From: Muscardinus avellanarius
Lineage: Eukaryota > Chordata > Mammalia > Rodentia > Gliridae
NCBI GenBank assembly: GCA_963383645.1
Contig: OY726569.1
Location: 28,271,070-28,335,069 of the forward strand
Length of the DNA: 64,000 bases
Direction of reading: 5' to 3'
Part shown: positions 10,481 to 23,100 of the stretch, piece after piece
Layout: each line of letters begins with the position of its first letter
How positions within the stretch are numbered: the first letter of the stretch is position 1
Position numbers and translations under genes: made by a program
The notes under the pieces: generated by a model
The model's input: the letters and a program-made list of their open reading frames with translations, nothing else
Told to the model about the DNA's origin: nothing
Databases searched by the model: none

Positions 10481-11070
10481 AAATGGTTTAAACAGCCCCC
10501 TGCATGTGGTTTGCATTATATAATGGTATCTATTATTAGTACTGGGTTTTACTGCTAATAGTGATAAAATAATACCTCAAATCTTGGGAGAAATAAGCGG
10601 AATACAAATAATAAACACTTAATAATAATTTTAATAAGAATTTCAAATTCTTTTCTAATGATACCCAGCAGCCAGCCTTTAATAATAATATTCAGAAAAA
10701 CATAAAAAACACAAAATTGCTTTAAGAATCATGGTAGAAGGCCAACTCTATGGTATAGTTTGTGGTGTGGAGATGAAATTCTCCTAAGAGTTGCTCTTGG
10801 AGGCATTCCATGATTTCTTTGGGAAAAATAAAAGTTCTAAGTTTCTCACAAGGAGATTCCCTAATTGAAACATACATTTGTGGACATTCATGAAGCAAAA
10901 TATCAAAACAAATGGATCTACATTCGTGGCCCTCAATGGTTGTAGTCTCAAAGATTATTTCTGTTACTATTCCCAACCCCAGTGGAATTATCATGTTAGA
11001 ATGTAAGTATTACTATTATCATTGCTTTTGATACTCAACAAAAAACCGCACATATTAAATTATAGTTAAG
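10480..11070. other. No gene seen
   Basis: AT-rich, rich in AATAAT runs. No recognised family. Confidence 0.4.
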
Positions 11071-11073
11071 TCC

Positions 11074-11252
11074 TTTTTGTGTGGTACCAGGGATGGAACT
11101 CAGGGATATTGTACCTCCGAGCTACAACCCCAGCCCTAGTTTTTAGTCTTATTTATTTTTGAAACAGGGTCTCACTGTGTTGTGAAGGGCCTCGCTAATT
11201 AGCTGAGGCTATTCATGAATGTTGGAATTACAAGAATGAGCCACCATGCCCT
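11074..11252 (-). mobile_element. B1-ID SINE
   Basis: GTGGTACCAGGGATGGAACT to GAGCCACCATGCCC, in reverse, with TTAAGTCCTTT flanking both sides. Confidence 0.88.
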
Positions 11253-11259
11253 TAAGTCC

Positions 11260-13820
11260 TTTAATCTAAAAAAGTACCATGAAGATCTTCTCCCTCACCA
11301 CTCTCTGCCCTCAAAAACAGCAGCATCACAGTCTACTCTCATCTTCCAATTCAACTCTACTTTAGCAACTTCTAAATAATGTTTATATCTTTGATTTATC
11401 AATATTAGACATTATTATTGGCTTCCTTCTCTGGTAGCACACCATTATGCTCACCTTCCCAAAATGGCAGCATTGCAATAAAATTAAATCTTATAGTCAA
11501 TACATAGATGATTATGGCCAAGTAAATATTGTTACTATCCAGACAACATGAACACTATGATTGCATTTTCTTTCAGGCATATCTTTCTTTTTTAGATTAA
11601 TAATTGCCTCATTTTTCTGTTCATTTGTTTTGTATCAATTTTCTTTTTTTTCTAACTTTTTAACAAATTCATGAACATATTCACCAGTAATTTTTCCCAA
11701 ATGCTTCATACATTCTTGAAAAAAAAGAAAGAAAAAGTTTCTTTTTTTCCCCCAGAGATTCCCTTTCCCTTGACCTCTGTCCTTTACCCTGTATGACTAG
11801 GTTGCTCTTTGAGCTCAGAGCACAAATATTATTCTAGGATGTTTTAACACCAGTCTCCTATGATGGTTTTCTCACACTTTGAATCTTATATCTTCATTTC
11901 TCATGGACAAGTAGAAAAGAAGAAAAGAGAGTGGACAGATAAAGGGAAAGGAAAGATAAACACTGTTGAGACAACTTTGGAACAATGGGGGAAAATAAAT
12001 GAATAAATGATTTCACCTTCAAAACTCCACACTGCCCTTCCCCACAAAGGTGAGAAAGGCTGAGGCGCATCCTGTAAGACTCTTCAGAAGGTCACACCAG
12101 GATCAAGCATCACCATGCACAGTGGTGTCTGGCTCCACCAAGCACCACTGAACCGGCTTTCCCTGCTGCCCAATGTTACTCCCTTCATCCCTCACTCTTG
12201 CTTCCTGGAATCATTTCTCAAATAAATGCCCGCGTGCAAACCTTTGTCTCAGACTCGGTCTTTAAAGGAATCTAGGCTGAAACTGTCTTTCTTTCCAATG
12301 AACAGAGAGGACATAGAGTGGGGAGACATGTAACCCCTTCCTGCCACTCTCGGGAGTGCCCACCCCCCAAAGCCCCGTGTACCTGTCACAGTGAACCTGT
12401 CATGGTGACAACCAACAGAAGCCTCCTCCTGAGGTTTCCTGGCTGCCTACTTTTAAGAAGTTCTAGCCCCATCTGAATCACTTTCCTGAGATATTCAAGA
12501 ACTCTGGGGTTGAAGGGTACAAGTGAAATTATAGAGTGAGACACAGGAGGTGCTGGCCCTAACAGAGAGACATAGCAAAACATTGTTCTTTTTTAAAATA
12601 TGTCTCCAACGACTGAAGGTCCATTAGTCTTTTCTTAAAATCAACATAGTTTTTCATCTAATAAGGCCACAAGTGAAAATCAAGAGAAAGCACAGGCATG
12701 GACAAAAGTTCCTCCATAAAGTTAACAAGATCATCCACAGAGATAGACTTCTTTGTCTCAGCTTTCTCGGCCTCTTTACTGGATGGAAGATATAATCACA
12801 GAAGGAGTCTCAGGCATAAAGATGCCAAAGCCAGCAGTGCCTTCATATCAATTGTTCAAGAATGAAGAGGAAGAGGAGAAACCACAATGTCCAACAGTAG
12901 AGGAAATCATTTTAAAGTTTTGGGTGCAGCTGTATACAGGATACAACCATTAAACATCAGATTACCTGAACTTCTGCCTTCAGCACAAATGGACTAACTG
13001 GAACTATATTTGCCCCTGCACTTGAAACAATCAAAAAATAAAGACTGCCTGAGACAAATTACATGAACCACAGTTCATAGGGCATTGTATGCCAAGCAAT
13101 GAACGGCAGTGATCCCTGAAAGTGGACACCAACAAGATAAGACCTCCTGCTGCCCCAGCTTAATGTCTTGAGAGAGTTTCTAACCACGGCACAGGGAGGG
13201 GAAGTTGAGGCAGAAACCAGTGGGTTCTCTCATCTGAAGGAACAGAACTGAGGGTTGAAAGAGACTGATAAAGTTAGGTCAAAATACTGGAAAGAAGCTG
13301 TGCACAGGAAGAACATTGGAGAATAGAAGAGGGTCTCCTCAAGTATTCAGCAGGATGTTGTATATGTGTGTGGAAACCACCCCAGGCCAGGGAATTAACC
13401 ATTCAAGAAACCAGAGGAACAATGCCTTTTCAAATTTAGAAAGGAGATTATGCTTGACTATATGTTCCCTAATTCTTTAATCAATACTTTATACATTTTA
13501 TTTCCACTTGCCCTGGTCACTTATCATTATTGGCCATTTTCAAAAGACAAAATTTTCATGTAAATGTTTAAGAAATAACCCTGTCTCATTTAGATAATGA
13601 ATAAAGACAAAAATAAATGTCATCCATATGACATGACAAAATAGAATTTATTGGTAAACCTAATTATTTTTGTCCGTTGTCAATACAATCATCTTCAAAA
13701 ATTAGTTTTCATTTCTCATCCTTGAATCCATTTACACATAATGTCAAGTTATGATCAATTCCAATCATGCTGACACTGCTAAGGATGTGGCTTTGTGAGA
13801 TGAAAACCCTTATACTTTGA
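11260..13820. other. Mostly unassigned; one possible LTR remnant
   Basis: No gene. Near 12215-12290, AAATAAATGCCCGCGTGCAA followed by TTGTCTCAGACTC resembles the end of an old LTR. A 66-codon frame at 12753-12953 with an acidic run has no recognised match and no gene context. Confidence 0.35.
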
Positions 13821-13829
13821 ATCAACTTT

Positions 13830-14041
13830 TTTTTCTTCTTCTTCTTTTTATTTTTATTTTTTGATGGTACTGGGGTTCCTGGAAGCCCTTCTACCTCCAG
13901 GCTACACTCTCAGACCTATTTTATACTTTTTATTTGGAAGCAGGGTCTCTTAAGCCAGCGCAGCTGGCTTCGAACCTGCGAGATCCTCCTGTCTCCGCCT
14001 CCCGAGTGCGGGGATTACAGGCGTGCGCCACTACACCCAGC
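13830..14041 (-). mobile_element. Young B1-ID SINE, short-middle subfamily
   Basis: TTGAATCAACTT flanks it at 13818-13829 and 14042-14053. Contains AAGCCAGCGCAGCTGGCTT. Confidence 0.94.
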
Positions 14042-14053
14042 TTGAATCAACTT

Positions 14054-14730
14054 CTGACTTCAATTTTACTGTTTTAATGTTTGAGTTTATTTCACTACTA
14101 TAACATTTTTAATGCTTCCCTCATATTTTACCTCATTCTTTATCTTCTAAGACTGAGGATTTCTGTTTTTAGAATCTTCCTATTAACCCTATAATCATCA
14201 TTTTATTGTATTTCTCTGAGCATTCTTTTTTTTTTACTTTAATGAACTCCTGCCATTAATGGCTTTTAGAAAGGATTCAAACACCATCTCCATCTTGGTT
14301 ATCCCACACTGTGAATTCTGCCTTCCTAAGGTCCAACTTTTTCTTTAACAACTAAATATCCCAGGCTCCCTTGAAGCAAGGATGCAGACCTGTAACCAGC
14401 TGCATCTTTGATTGCAAGATGAGCCACTGACACACAGGAGAGGCAGGGCCATCCCTTTTCCTGGGTTTAGGGGCCATAGGGGGGCATGGCCTAGAGTCGG
14501 CAGCAGTAACCGCGTCTTGACTGAGTGAGAAGCAGTAGTCTCCTGTCTGGGCAGATTTGCCTGCGAGTCTGTGGTTGGTGGCACTGGGGGCAGCTGTAAT
14601 TGAGAAAGGCAGCAACATCTTCCAAGACTAGTTCACGAATGGTTCTGCTCATTGCTGCTTGAAGTGAGCCTAGAGGCCGTTTCTCCAGCACATGCCAAAT
14701 CATTCTGTGAGCTATTTAATATTTCTCTAT
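14054..14730. other. No gene seen
   Basis: Overlapping short frames on the minus strand at 14345-14703 show no family features. No repeat assigned. Confidence 0.35.
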
Positions 14731-14732
14731 AG

Positions 14733-14842
14733 ATCAGGCACGGTGGCAGAGGCTTGTAGTCTCAGCTATTGAAGATGAGACAGAAGAATGGCTTGATCAC
14801 GAGAGTTTGTGGCCAGCCGGGGCAGTATAATGGATTCTGTCT

Positions 14843-14889
<47 letters not shown>
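14733..14889 (+). mobile_element. Diverged B1-like SINE with (CA)n tail
   Basis: CAGGCACGGTGGCAGAGGCT and GCCAGCCGGGGCAGTATAAT head, no ID part, ending GATTCTGTCTCAAA then CA repeats (14846-14889). Confidence 0.75.
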
Positions 14890-14891
<2 letters not shown>

Positions 14892-16000
14892 CCCTAAGTA
14901 TATGTTTGCACTAGGTGAAGCCGTTTTCTCTTCCTCACTTATGTCTTAACACTCGGGCATCTCACAGTGTTTAGTGTGAGGCTCACTGTGGCTTTCATTC
15001 TAATAAGCTTTAAGCTGAGTATCAGAGCCAGTTGACCTCTCCATCACAGCACATTTGGCTCATTTCCGCAGGAAATAGTTTATAACATTTCATAATGGCT
15101 TTCTCTTCCTTTGCCTGGAAAAACTGTGAGTGTGTGAGAATAAAGCCAGTTGTGATGATTGGCCCAAGATGTATCGTAAGCCAGATCCCATAGGCACTAA
15201 GCTCCCAAGAGATAGAAGAGGCCCTTAACTGCTACAGACATGGGCATGAATCAAACTGAAGATTTCTAAAGCCTTCTTCTCTGTGAATGTTTTTTCAGGA
15301 CTTCACCAAATATTTTCCCTAAGTTTTATTTTTTAACCCTCAGAGTCAATAAGGACCTTAGGTGAAAGGCGCATTGAATTTCAATATTAATTCATGAACA
15401 TTCTTCTCATTTGGCAGAAATGGGAAAGCAGCTCAAAGACTTAATTTAGAGCTTACATCATGCTAGTCTTACGAGCGCAAATCGAATTAGTGTTTCCAGT
15501 TATTTGGCTGATGTTTACTTTCTTTAAATCCTGAGTTAGTCATTTCCCCAGTGAACATTTTTCTGCCCCCCAATCTAAATGTGTTCCCCCTGTTTCAGTG
15601 TTTCAGAGAACCTTCCAATTTCTTTTGTAGGCAGGCCTTATCACAATTTCTGTGTATTTCTGTGAGATTATCTGCAAAATATCTGTCTTTCCCACTAACC
15701 ACTAAGCTCCACTAAATGCTCTGTATTCAGAACAGTTATGGCACAAAAGTGTTTGATAAGTAGTTGATGAATGAATAAATCTGTGCTATTGGGCATGTAT
15801 CTTACTCCATGTAGTACTGTCCCTCAAGTGTATATACCCCAGTGACAAATCCTTGATCCCAAACACTGCCTTAAGAGGGAAGCGAGAGAGAGATTTGGAA
15901 ATAAGGGCGACATTGGATAGATGAGCAGAGACTCCAGGGGAATGACTGAGGGAGATTAGGGAAGGGAAACAACATCATGGAGAGTATAGCAGTTTAAATG
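14890..16000. other. Unassigned, with an L2-like 3' piece
   Basis: No gene. At 15690-15780, TTGATAAGTAGTTGATGAATG resembles the L2 3' end. Confidence 0.35.
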
Positions 16001-16009
16001 ATGTTATGA

Positions 16010-16203
16010 GCCAGGCGTGGTGGCACACGCTTGTAATCCCCGCGCTTGGGAGACAGAAACAGGAGAATCACGCTGGTTCGAAGTCAGCTGCGCTGGCTTA
16101 GGATGCCCTGTTTCCAAATAAAAATGTAAAAATAGGTCTGGGAGTGTAGCCCGGAGGTAGAAGGGCTTCCAGGAACCCCAGTACCACCACCAAAAAAAAA
16201 AAA
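16010..16203 (+). mobile_element. B1-ID SINE, short-middle subfamily
   Basis: GAGCCAGGCGTGGTGGCACA to CCAGTACCACC plus A tail; AATGATG-TATGA on both sides. Confidence 0.93.
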
Positions 16204-16209
16204 ATGATG

Positions 16210-18240
16210 CTATGAATGTATACAAAACTACCAATCCCAATATCAAACACATGTGCAGAGAGGGACCCAGTGGGTAGGCCACTAAGAGCTGTGTGCATGT
16301 ATTTGTCTGGCACTCTGTAAAATTATAGTGCAGCAAATTAAAAAAAAAAAAAAAAAAGAGGGCTAGAAGCACGGGAAGCACTCCTGGGACTGAAGCTGCA
16401 GTCCAATGAATGGAGACAAAAAGAAAGACCTAAAAGAAAATTCATCAAAGGTGAGTATGAAGATGCAAAGCTGCAGAGTGGTCACAGCAGCAGTGTTAGA
16501 GCCAACACCTCCAAACTTGTATTAGGCGGGGGTAAGAAGTTACAGTGAGCTAGGCCCCGAGGGACGATGGGAAACTTTAGACTACTAACACAGATTTGTT
16601 GATTATTCTATTATATGTAGTAAGGAATTCAGCCTTTCCCAAAGACAGGTCTGGCCTTTGTACCAGCTCCTGGCTGAAAACCTCTAAAGTTTTGTAGTTT
16701 CCTGAATCATCGGAGTGCCTTTGTCAACCATGGTGGGCACCACGGAACACACTTAATAGTTTTTGCTAACAAGATGGCTCAACATAGGCTAGCCTCAGCC
16801 AGTAATATTAGGGTAGAGTGTCGAGGAGAAAAGCTGAACCAGTAGGGAAAATCTTGAATTAACTTGGAAAAACATGATTTAACTGAGTAAACCCAATATT
16901 TACTCAAAGTACGTTTTCTGGTACCAAGAAAAATTATGACTAGAGTTAGAATTAAGTCATTAGAGAAAACAAACTGTCCTGGTTTGTATATCTGAGTACA
17001 TTGCAAAATGTTTACCCACTATAACCCTACTCACCAGGTCAGCTGGATGCTAGCTGGCTCCTAAACAGCTAGGAAGTGGCTCTCTCGTGTACTCTTCTCC
17101 CTCTCAGATCTACCAGGGTCATGTGCTATTTCTAAGACCAGGAAACAAAAACATCACAACCCAAAACCACTGATGTGGACACTTACTAAAAGAAACAGAT
17201 CAGGTTAGTGTGGAATTTGGTATAGTCCTGAAATATGGAAATGCGTTCCCAGAGGCACCAGAGGAGCACGAAGTTCCCTGTCAAGGGACCCCGCTGACAG
17301 TATATTACAAGGAAGGCAGTGATTGGCAAATGGCAATTTCAAATAGGCACATAAACAAACATTGAGAAACAGTAAACACATAAGATAACTCATTTGGACA
17401 CGTTTATATGCAGCCTGTATAGGACTTAAAATAACATTCCCAAGTTAAACTGAAAACATTACTATGTAAATGCCACAACTAAGTCAAATGCAATAGTAAA
17501 TACCAGCCTTGCAAATTGGTCTCCCTTAAGGGCACTCAAAGGAGTTAGATCACAAGCTGCACTCTTAAAAAATGTCCTCCTCGCTATCAATCATTTCTGT
17601 TTAGACATCAAACCCATTGACCAGCATATGTTTGGGAAATTCTGAACAATTGACTTTCAAAGCCTAGCAAACATTTTGCTCTCTTCCTTCTTAGAAACCT
17701 CATAGGAGCCACTGTTGCCAATAAAAATAAATCATAAATCTAACCCCAAAACTGGATCGTTTCAGAAGAGAACAGATACCCCTTCCCGGCATTGTTTGCA
17801 CCCATCTGTGTGGATTCTTCATTGAATTGGCCCACGCAGCAGGTCATCAATCAGCAGACGTCACCCAGTGCAAGTCAGAATGGCTCCATAGAAAAATTGA
17901 GCGTTCTTTTTTATTCCCTATTGTTGCCTACTAAAATGTAAGTTGCTTGTTGATCTCATCATACTGACTTAGCTATGTTTTAGTAAAATGTTGAAAAGAC
18001 TCAGTGTGCACATACTCTTGAAGTTTTGAAATAATGGCCAGTGAACAGATGGGAACTTTCTCCCAGCAGCTATATGCGGGAATGCATTTTTATGAGCCCC
18101 AAAAATCTTTGGATCAGCTCTGATTACAAGTTAAGTTAAAACTAAATATCATAATTTTTTGTAAGAAACTCAAGAGAATTTTGAAGGTTGTCGTTCAAGG
18201 ACCTTTGAGACTAAAAATCACAGCATTAATAATAAGCCTT
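16210..18240. other. No gene seen
   Basis: Mixed-composition sequence with an A run at 16340-16357. No family recognised and no V-like motif on either strand. Confidence 0.4.
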
Positions 18241-18249
18241 TCTTTGGTG

Positions 18250-18510
18250 AAATAAAATATAGGACAGAGATTAAAAGCATAAGCTATTAGGCCAGCCTGG
18301 GTAGGTTCAAATGTTTCAAGTTTTAGTTCTGTGACCTTGAGCAAAGTATTTGACTCTCCATACTTCAGTTGCATGTTTTGTTCTGTTTTAAATAGGATAA
18401 TATATAGCGATTCCAAAGTTGTCATAGACAACAATAATATTTATTTGCACACAGAACAATGCCTGGCACATACTAAGCTTCATTAGCACTAGTTATTATT
18501 GCATATAGGT
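18250..18510 (+). repeat. MIR relic, near full length
   Basis: GATTAAAAGCATAAGCTATTA, TCTGTGACCTTGAGCAAAG and GAACAATGCCTGGCACATA are in MIR order. Confidence 0.8.
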
Positions 18511-19700
18511 AGATAGGAGAAGTAGTTGATGAACATGTCAGTTAACATAAAATGTAAGCCAAATCCATACTCCAAATATTATGAGGATTAAAGTCTTCTG
18601 CTCGCTCACGTTAACTAAAAAGAGCAAAGAGCTTTGCTGTAATATCTCAAGTGTCATCCCAATAGTTCCAAAGACTAGAATGGTTGTAACTAGGAACAGT
18701 TGTTTCATAAGCTCACTCACTGGATGTCTGCTAGAGAACAGGGAGCTGTGTTTACCATGTGGGTCTGTCCTCACTCACCAACAGCTAAACGTAGCAATGC
18801 TGACTTGGGTCTAATGCATTCAATCAATAAGAAGGACAGAGCAGATTCTACTAAAATTGGGAACATAGCTAAAGTCATTCTTCATTGTAAAAACGATTTT
18901 AAAAAATAAGATGACTCTAACGGAATTACTTTAAAACACAATGCAATATCTTTATTTGAAATACAGTATCTCCTGTCTGACAGCATTCAACTTACTTTCA
19001 GATTTATTCAGTGTTGTCTCTGCTTCCCAAGCACTTGAAAAACCCATAAAGGGGGGGCAAGTATCTTTTTTATTTTCAATAGTTAGATCAAGGATACTTT
19101 CTAAAAGTCTTTCACTTGTCATGTTTTCAACAAGCAAGTCCTGCAATATTCTCAGAGGACAACAGAGATGAGGATAAGAAGCGACGTTGTTTCCCTTCTG
19201 TCTTTAACTGTGTGGAGCACTGGAATGTGTCCTCTTTCTAAACCCTCCTACTCCACCAGGAATGAGACGTGGAGGGTGTAGCTGGGCTCTACACAGGTGG
19301 GAGCTCCCAAGCTCTGACCCATTGGTTGATTTCCTGTGCCCTGCAGCTCAGGGCTTGTGGTGAGCAGAAGGGAGAGGCAGTGCTAGCAACCAGGTGTTTG
19401 TTTACTCTGAACAAGTGACTAGCAGGTGCCCAGATGTCTTCCTTCATCACTCTCACTTTTTGGAGTTCTTTTTACCTCCCAGAAGAGTCCGCAGGGGCTG
19501 AGTGAGCCCTACACGCCCAGAAAACAGTCTCCAGAGAAAACTCTGCAATGAGGACTCAGGGATTTTCCATCGGGGGCTTTGTTCCTGCTACAAATGGGCA
19601 CAGAAAATGGAGTCCAGGAGACAGACTCAGGTTACAGATTAGAAACTGACTGGAAGGTAAATAGTCAAGTAGCTGAATTTCTATATTATATTCTGAGATC
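18510..19700. other. No gene seen
   Basis: No coding or repeat assignment. The 76-codon frames on both strands lack family features. Confidence 0.35.

Positions 19701-19701
<1 letters not shown>

Positions 19702-19750
<49 letters not shown>
19702..19750. repeat. (CA)n microsatellite
   Basis: About 24 CA units. Confidence 0.97.
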
Positions 19751-19751
<1 letters not shown>

Positions 19752-19949
19752 CTCATGTCAGTCGTCAGTAAGGCATGTTTTGCCCTATGTCCTACCTATT
19801 GGTGGATGGTTGCTAGCCTTTTGAACAGGGGGATCTCCTTTTAAAAACCAAAAAATATTTCAGATAGTAATGGATTTTCAATATCCACTGATTGAAAAAA
19901 GTACTGTGACTACAGTAACACACGTGTGCGTGTGTGTGTACGTGTGTAT

Positions 19950-20000
19950 GTGTATTACTGGGGATTGAACTCAGAAACATTCTATGCCCCCAACTCTTTT
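19950..20000 (-). mobile_element. ID-like SINE fragment
   Basis: ATTACTGGGGATTGAACTC in reverse. It is the start of an older SINE whose remainder lies at 20310-20426, split by a later SINE. Confidence 0.7.
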
Positions 20001-20040
20001 TATTACTTTTTCTTTCTTTTTCTCTTCCTTTCTTATTATT

Positions 20041-20041
<1 letters not shown>

Positions 20042-20087
<46 letters not shown>

Positions 20088-20309
20088 GCAATACTGGGGA
20101 TGGAGCCCAGGGGCATTCTACCTCCGAGCTACATCTCCAGCCCTATTTTTTATTCTTTAGTTTGAAACAGGGTCTCACAGAGTTGCAAAGGGCCTCACTA
20201 AGTAGCTGAGGCTATCCATGAACTGCAATCCTCCTGTCTCAGCCTCCAAATCCTCCTGTCTCAGCCTCCAAAATGCTGGGATTATAAATGTGTGCCACCA
20301 AGCCTGGCT
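20042..20309 (-). mobile_element. SINE with (TTG)n tail, nested in an older SINE
   Basis: (TTG)15 at 20042-20087 followed by the reverse ID and B1 parts to GCCACCAAGCCTGGCT. A 23-base block (AATCCTCCTGTCTCAGCCTC plus three) is duplicated at about 20227-20272. Confidence 0.88.
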
Positions 20310-20426
20310 ATTTCTTATATTTCAAAAAAGATCTTGCTAAATTTCTGAGTCTGGCCTCAAATTTGGAATCCTCCTGCTCAGCATCCCAAGTACTGGGATT
20401 ACAGGTGTATGCCACAGCACCCAGTT
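20310..20426 (-). mobile_element. Remainder of the split older SINE
   Basis: Continues with AAAAAAGATCTTGCTAAATT to ATGCCACAGCACCCAG, the B1 part of the element begun at 19950. Confidence 0.75.
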
Positions 20427-20439
20427 AACAGTAACACCT

Positions 20440-20641
20440 TTATGGTACTGGGGGTTGAACCTGGGGCATTCTACCACTGCACTACCACCCCACAGACCTT
20501 TTTCATTTTTTGTTTTGAGAAAGGTCTCACTAAGTTGTGGAGAGTCCTGTTACACTGCTGCATCTGTCCTCAAACCTATAATCTTTCCATCTCAGCCTCC
20601 CAGGTTCTGGAATTATAGTTACGTGCCACCACACCTGGATT
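20440..20641 (-). mobile_element. B1-ID SINE
   Basis: TGGTACTGGGGGTTGAACCT to CGTGCCACCACACCTGGAT. AGTAACAC repeats near 19914, 20430 and 20645. Confidence 0.88.
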
Positions 20642-20644
20642 AGA

Positions 20645-21330
20645 GTAACACTTTTAAATAAATTGTTTTTGTTTTCTTTTAACAAATAAAAATACATCTG
20701 CTGTGTATTTAACCTAAAAGGACAAATATGTATGAAAGAAACATCACATCACAGTGCCTGATGTACTGAAAGAACTCAGTAAATACTAGCTGTAAGTGCT
20801 GCTACTGTTGATACTAACTGAATGCACAGATTATGTCTAAGGGATTCTCAAAGTCTGTATAAAACTCAGCAGCGCATATGCTGTACTAAAAGATTCTAAT
20901 TTTTTTATGTCAGGAACTTTGACTCACATTTTAATACCACCACTACCACCAGCATCTAGCCTTATTTTATGCTTATATATAAGTTGAATCTATATCCCTA
21001 AAATGCCATGAAGAGTTGAAATATCTCGATTCTATATTTTAGCATTTTTAAACCTTTCCATTTTTAATGTATCAGCTTCTCCTTTATATACATGTAAAAT
21101 AAGAAACTTGATCCTAAAGTTACTAATAAAAGGCATGAAAAGTCTCCTTGGGAAAGAATAGGTATGGCAGATTTCTGACAACATTTATTCTCAGTGTAAT
21201 GTAAGCACAATTTTTCTCTAGGAACAAGGATACTTTAAAAAAAAAATTCAGCTACCCTAGGTAACAGATTTCATTGGCCTGGTGATTCCAGAACAATCTA
21301 AGTTATTTTCCTCCTATACCGGACATGATT
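20645..21330. other. No gene seen
   Basis: AT-rich. A short MIR-like tail may lie at 20735-20815 (GTGCCTGATGTACTGAAAGA). Confidence 0.35.
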
Positions 21331-21339
21331 GTGTCTTTA

Positions 21340-21760
21340 AAAAATAAAGAACATTATAAATAAATAAGAAATTTTAACAGCTCAATTGAAAAGCAGACAA
21401 ATTATATAGAAAGGCAATTTATTGAAAAATAGAAAGAAAAATGGCTAAAGAGAACTTGAAAATAAATTCAACCTCACAAAATTTTTAAAAATACAAAATC
21501 AATTAGCAAAGATAGCATTTGTATATAACACACTGACAAGACTTTGGAGGGATGTGGCAAAAAAAAAAAACACTCGGATACACTGATGATGAATGTATTA
21601 ACTAGTGCAAGCTTTTTGGATGTCAATACAGCAACATTGACTAAAAGCCTTAGAAATATTAATCCTAATAACTTGAATACCCATTAACAGTAGATTGCTG
21701 GCCTAAATAATGGAATATCCATATACAGTAGATTGCAAAAAGAGCCACAATTATATGTGC
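21340..21760 (+). mobile_element. Possible old L1 fragment
   Basis: Adenine-rich plus-strand sequence with GGAGGGATGTGGCAAAAA and GGATGTCAATACAGCAACAT resembles the 3' half of old L1. Highly diverged. Confidence 0.4.
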
Positions 21761-21774
21761 CCGTCAACATCCAT

Positions 21775-22230
21775 GCTCTTTGCAACTTAACTTTGCTGTT
21801 CTTCCATTAAGAGGTGGTGTCTATTTCCCCATCCCTTGAATCTGGACTGGCCTTGTGACTTGCTTTGGCCAACAGGATGTGGCATATGTGATAGTGTGAA
21901 AATTCCAAAAGCACACCTCCAGAGACCGTGCATTCTTATGTCTACTTTCTTGGGACCTCTGTTTTTACCATGTGAATAAGCCCAAGTTTGCCTCCTGAAG
22001 AAAAAGAGATGACACAAAGCAGAAGCAATTTAGCCCAGATCCAGCTGAGGCCTTGAACGTGTAAGAAAGTCCAGCCAAGATCAGTAAAGTTGACCTGCAG
22101 CTGAGCTACAGTTAACCTCAGATACATGAGAGCCTCACCAACACTAAAAGAAATAACCAGTTGAGTTCCACCTAAATTGCTGACCCAGAAATAGCAACTA
22201 ATCTGAAATCCCATGATTGTCACATATTCA
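21775..22230 (+). mobile_element. MLT1-like MaLR LTR (tentative)
   Basis: CTTGAATCTGGACTGGCCTT, GTGACTTGCTTTGGCCAACA and a CATGTGAATAAG segment follow the order of an old MaLR-class LTR. A related copy lies at 57225. Confidence 0.5.
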
Positions 22231-22673
22231 GAAGAAAAAATACATTAGATTAATGTGCACTGGACTGGAAGGATGTGTATGATTATTCTGGAGAAGAAAA
22301 GTTGAGAAATATTGCTTATGACAAATTTCAATTATTCACAAGAGCAAAACAAAATAGAACCTGCACATATAAAAGCCTACAGGAAGGCACGTACGGGCTT
22401 CAACCTCTGGTAACCTCAGGAGTGTGTAATCGGCAGAACGGGGAGGGTGGGGGAGCAGAGGACATCGATTTTTTTTCTTTGACCCGTCTCTGTATTATAT
22501 GATGATAACAGCCAGATGAATCACTTTTGTAATTTCGAGAGACAGCTTTTAAAGGAAAGTTATAAATGGCCGATGCTGAAGTAGAGTTGAGGAGTGCTTT
22601 GGAGCACCTGAAGGCTTCTGATTGAAGACACAAAGGACTCGTGATGAAAGAGCACACACTTTCGATGCTGAGC

Positions 22674-22675
<2 letters not shown>

Positions 22676-22732
<57 letters not shown>
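22676..22732. repeat. (GA)n microsatellite
   Basis: About 28 GA units. Confidence 0.97.
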
Positions 22733-22735
<3 letters not shown>

Positions 22736-22809
22736 GAGAAGAGAGGGAACTTTTCCCATTAATTCTATGACTGTGAATTTAATTCATAGGAAATAATCAT
22801 AACTATATA

Positions 22810-23100
22810 AATTAGTTATACTGAGGTGCTTTATTTTCACTTTTTATTATATCAAGTATTGAGAAAAGCATAAATATCTGCCAGTAATAGAATGGTTAAA
22901 TAAATCATGGCAATTTCTGCACAAATGCTGCCATTAAAACCATACTAAGAACCTAGATATACTCTTGCTGTTAAGAGGAAAAAATGCAATAAATAAAACG
23001 GAATGTACCACCACATTGCTACAATTTTGCAAATGTACATATATAAATCTAGTACACAAAGTTGTTAACAAAACTTATTTCAGCATGTTTGATTTAAAAA
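22810..23100 (+). mobile_element. Old L1-like fragment
   Basis: AGAATGGTTAAATAAATCATG and GCCATTAAAACC resemble the L1 3' end. Weak. Confidence 0.4.

Noticed and set aside
12753..12953. Small acidic protein of 66 codons
   Set aside because: No family features, no splice or retrocopy signals, and no support on either side.
14345..14703. Three overlapping minus-strand frames
   Set aside because: They overlap in different frames, with no domain or initiation context, so chance is likely.
19813..20209. Frames encoding poly-Asn, poly-Cys or poly-Leu
   Set aside because: They are translations of the (TTG)n SINE tail in different frames.
22676..22732. A CRISPR-like or structured array
   Set aside because: It is a plain GA dinucleotide tract; no spaced direct repeats exist anywhere in the window.
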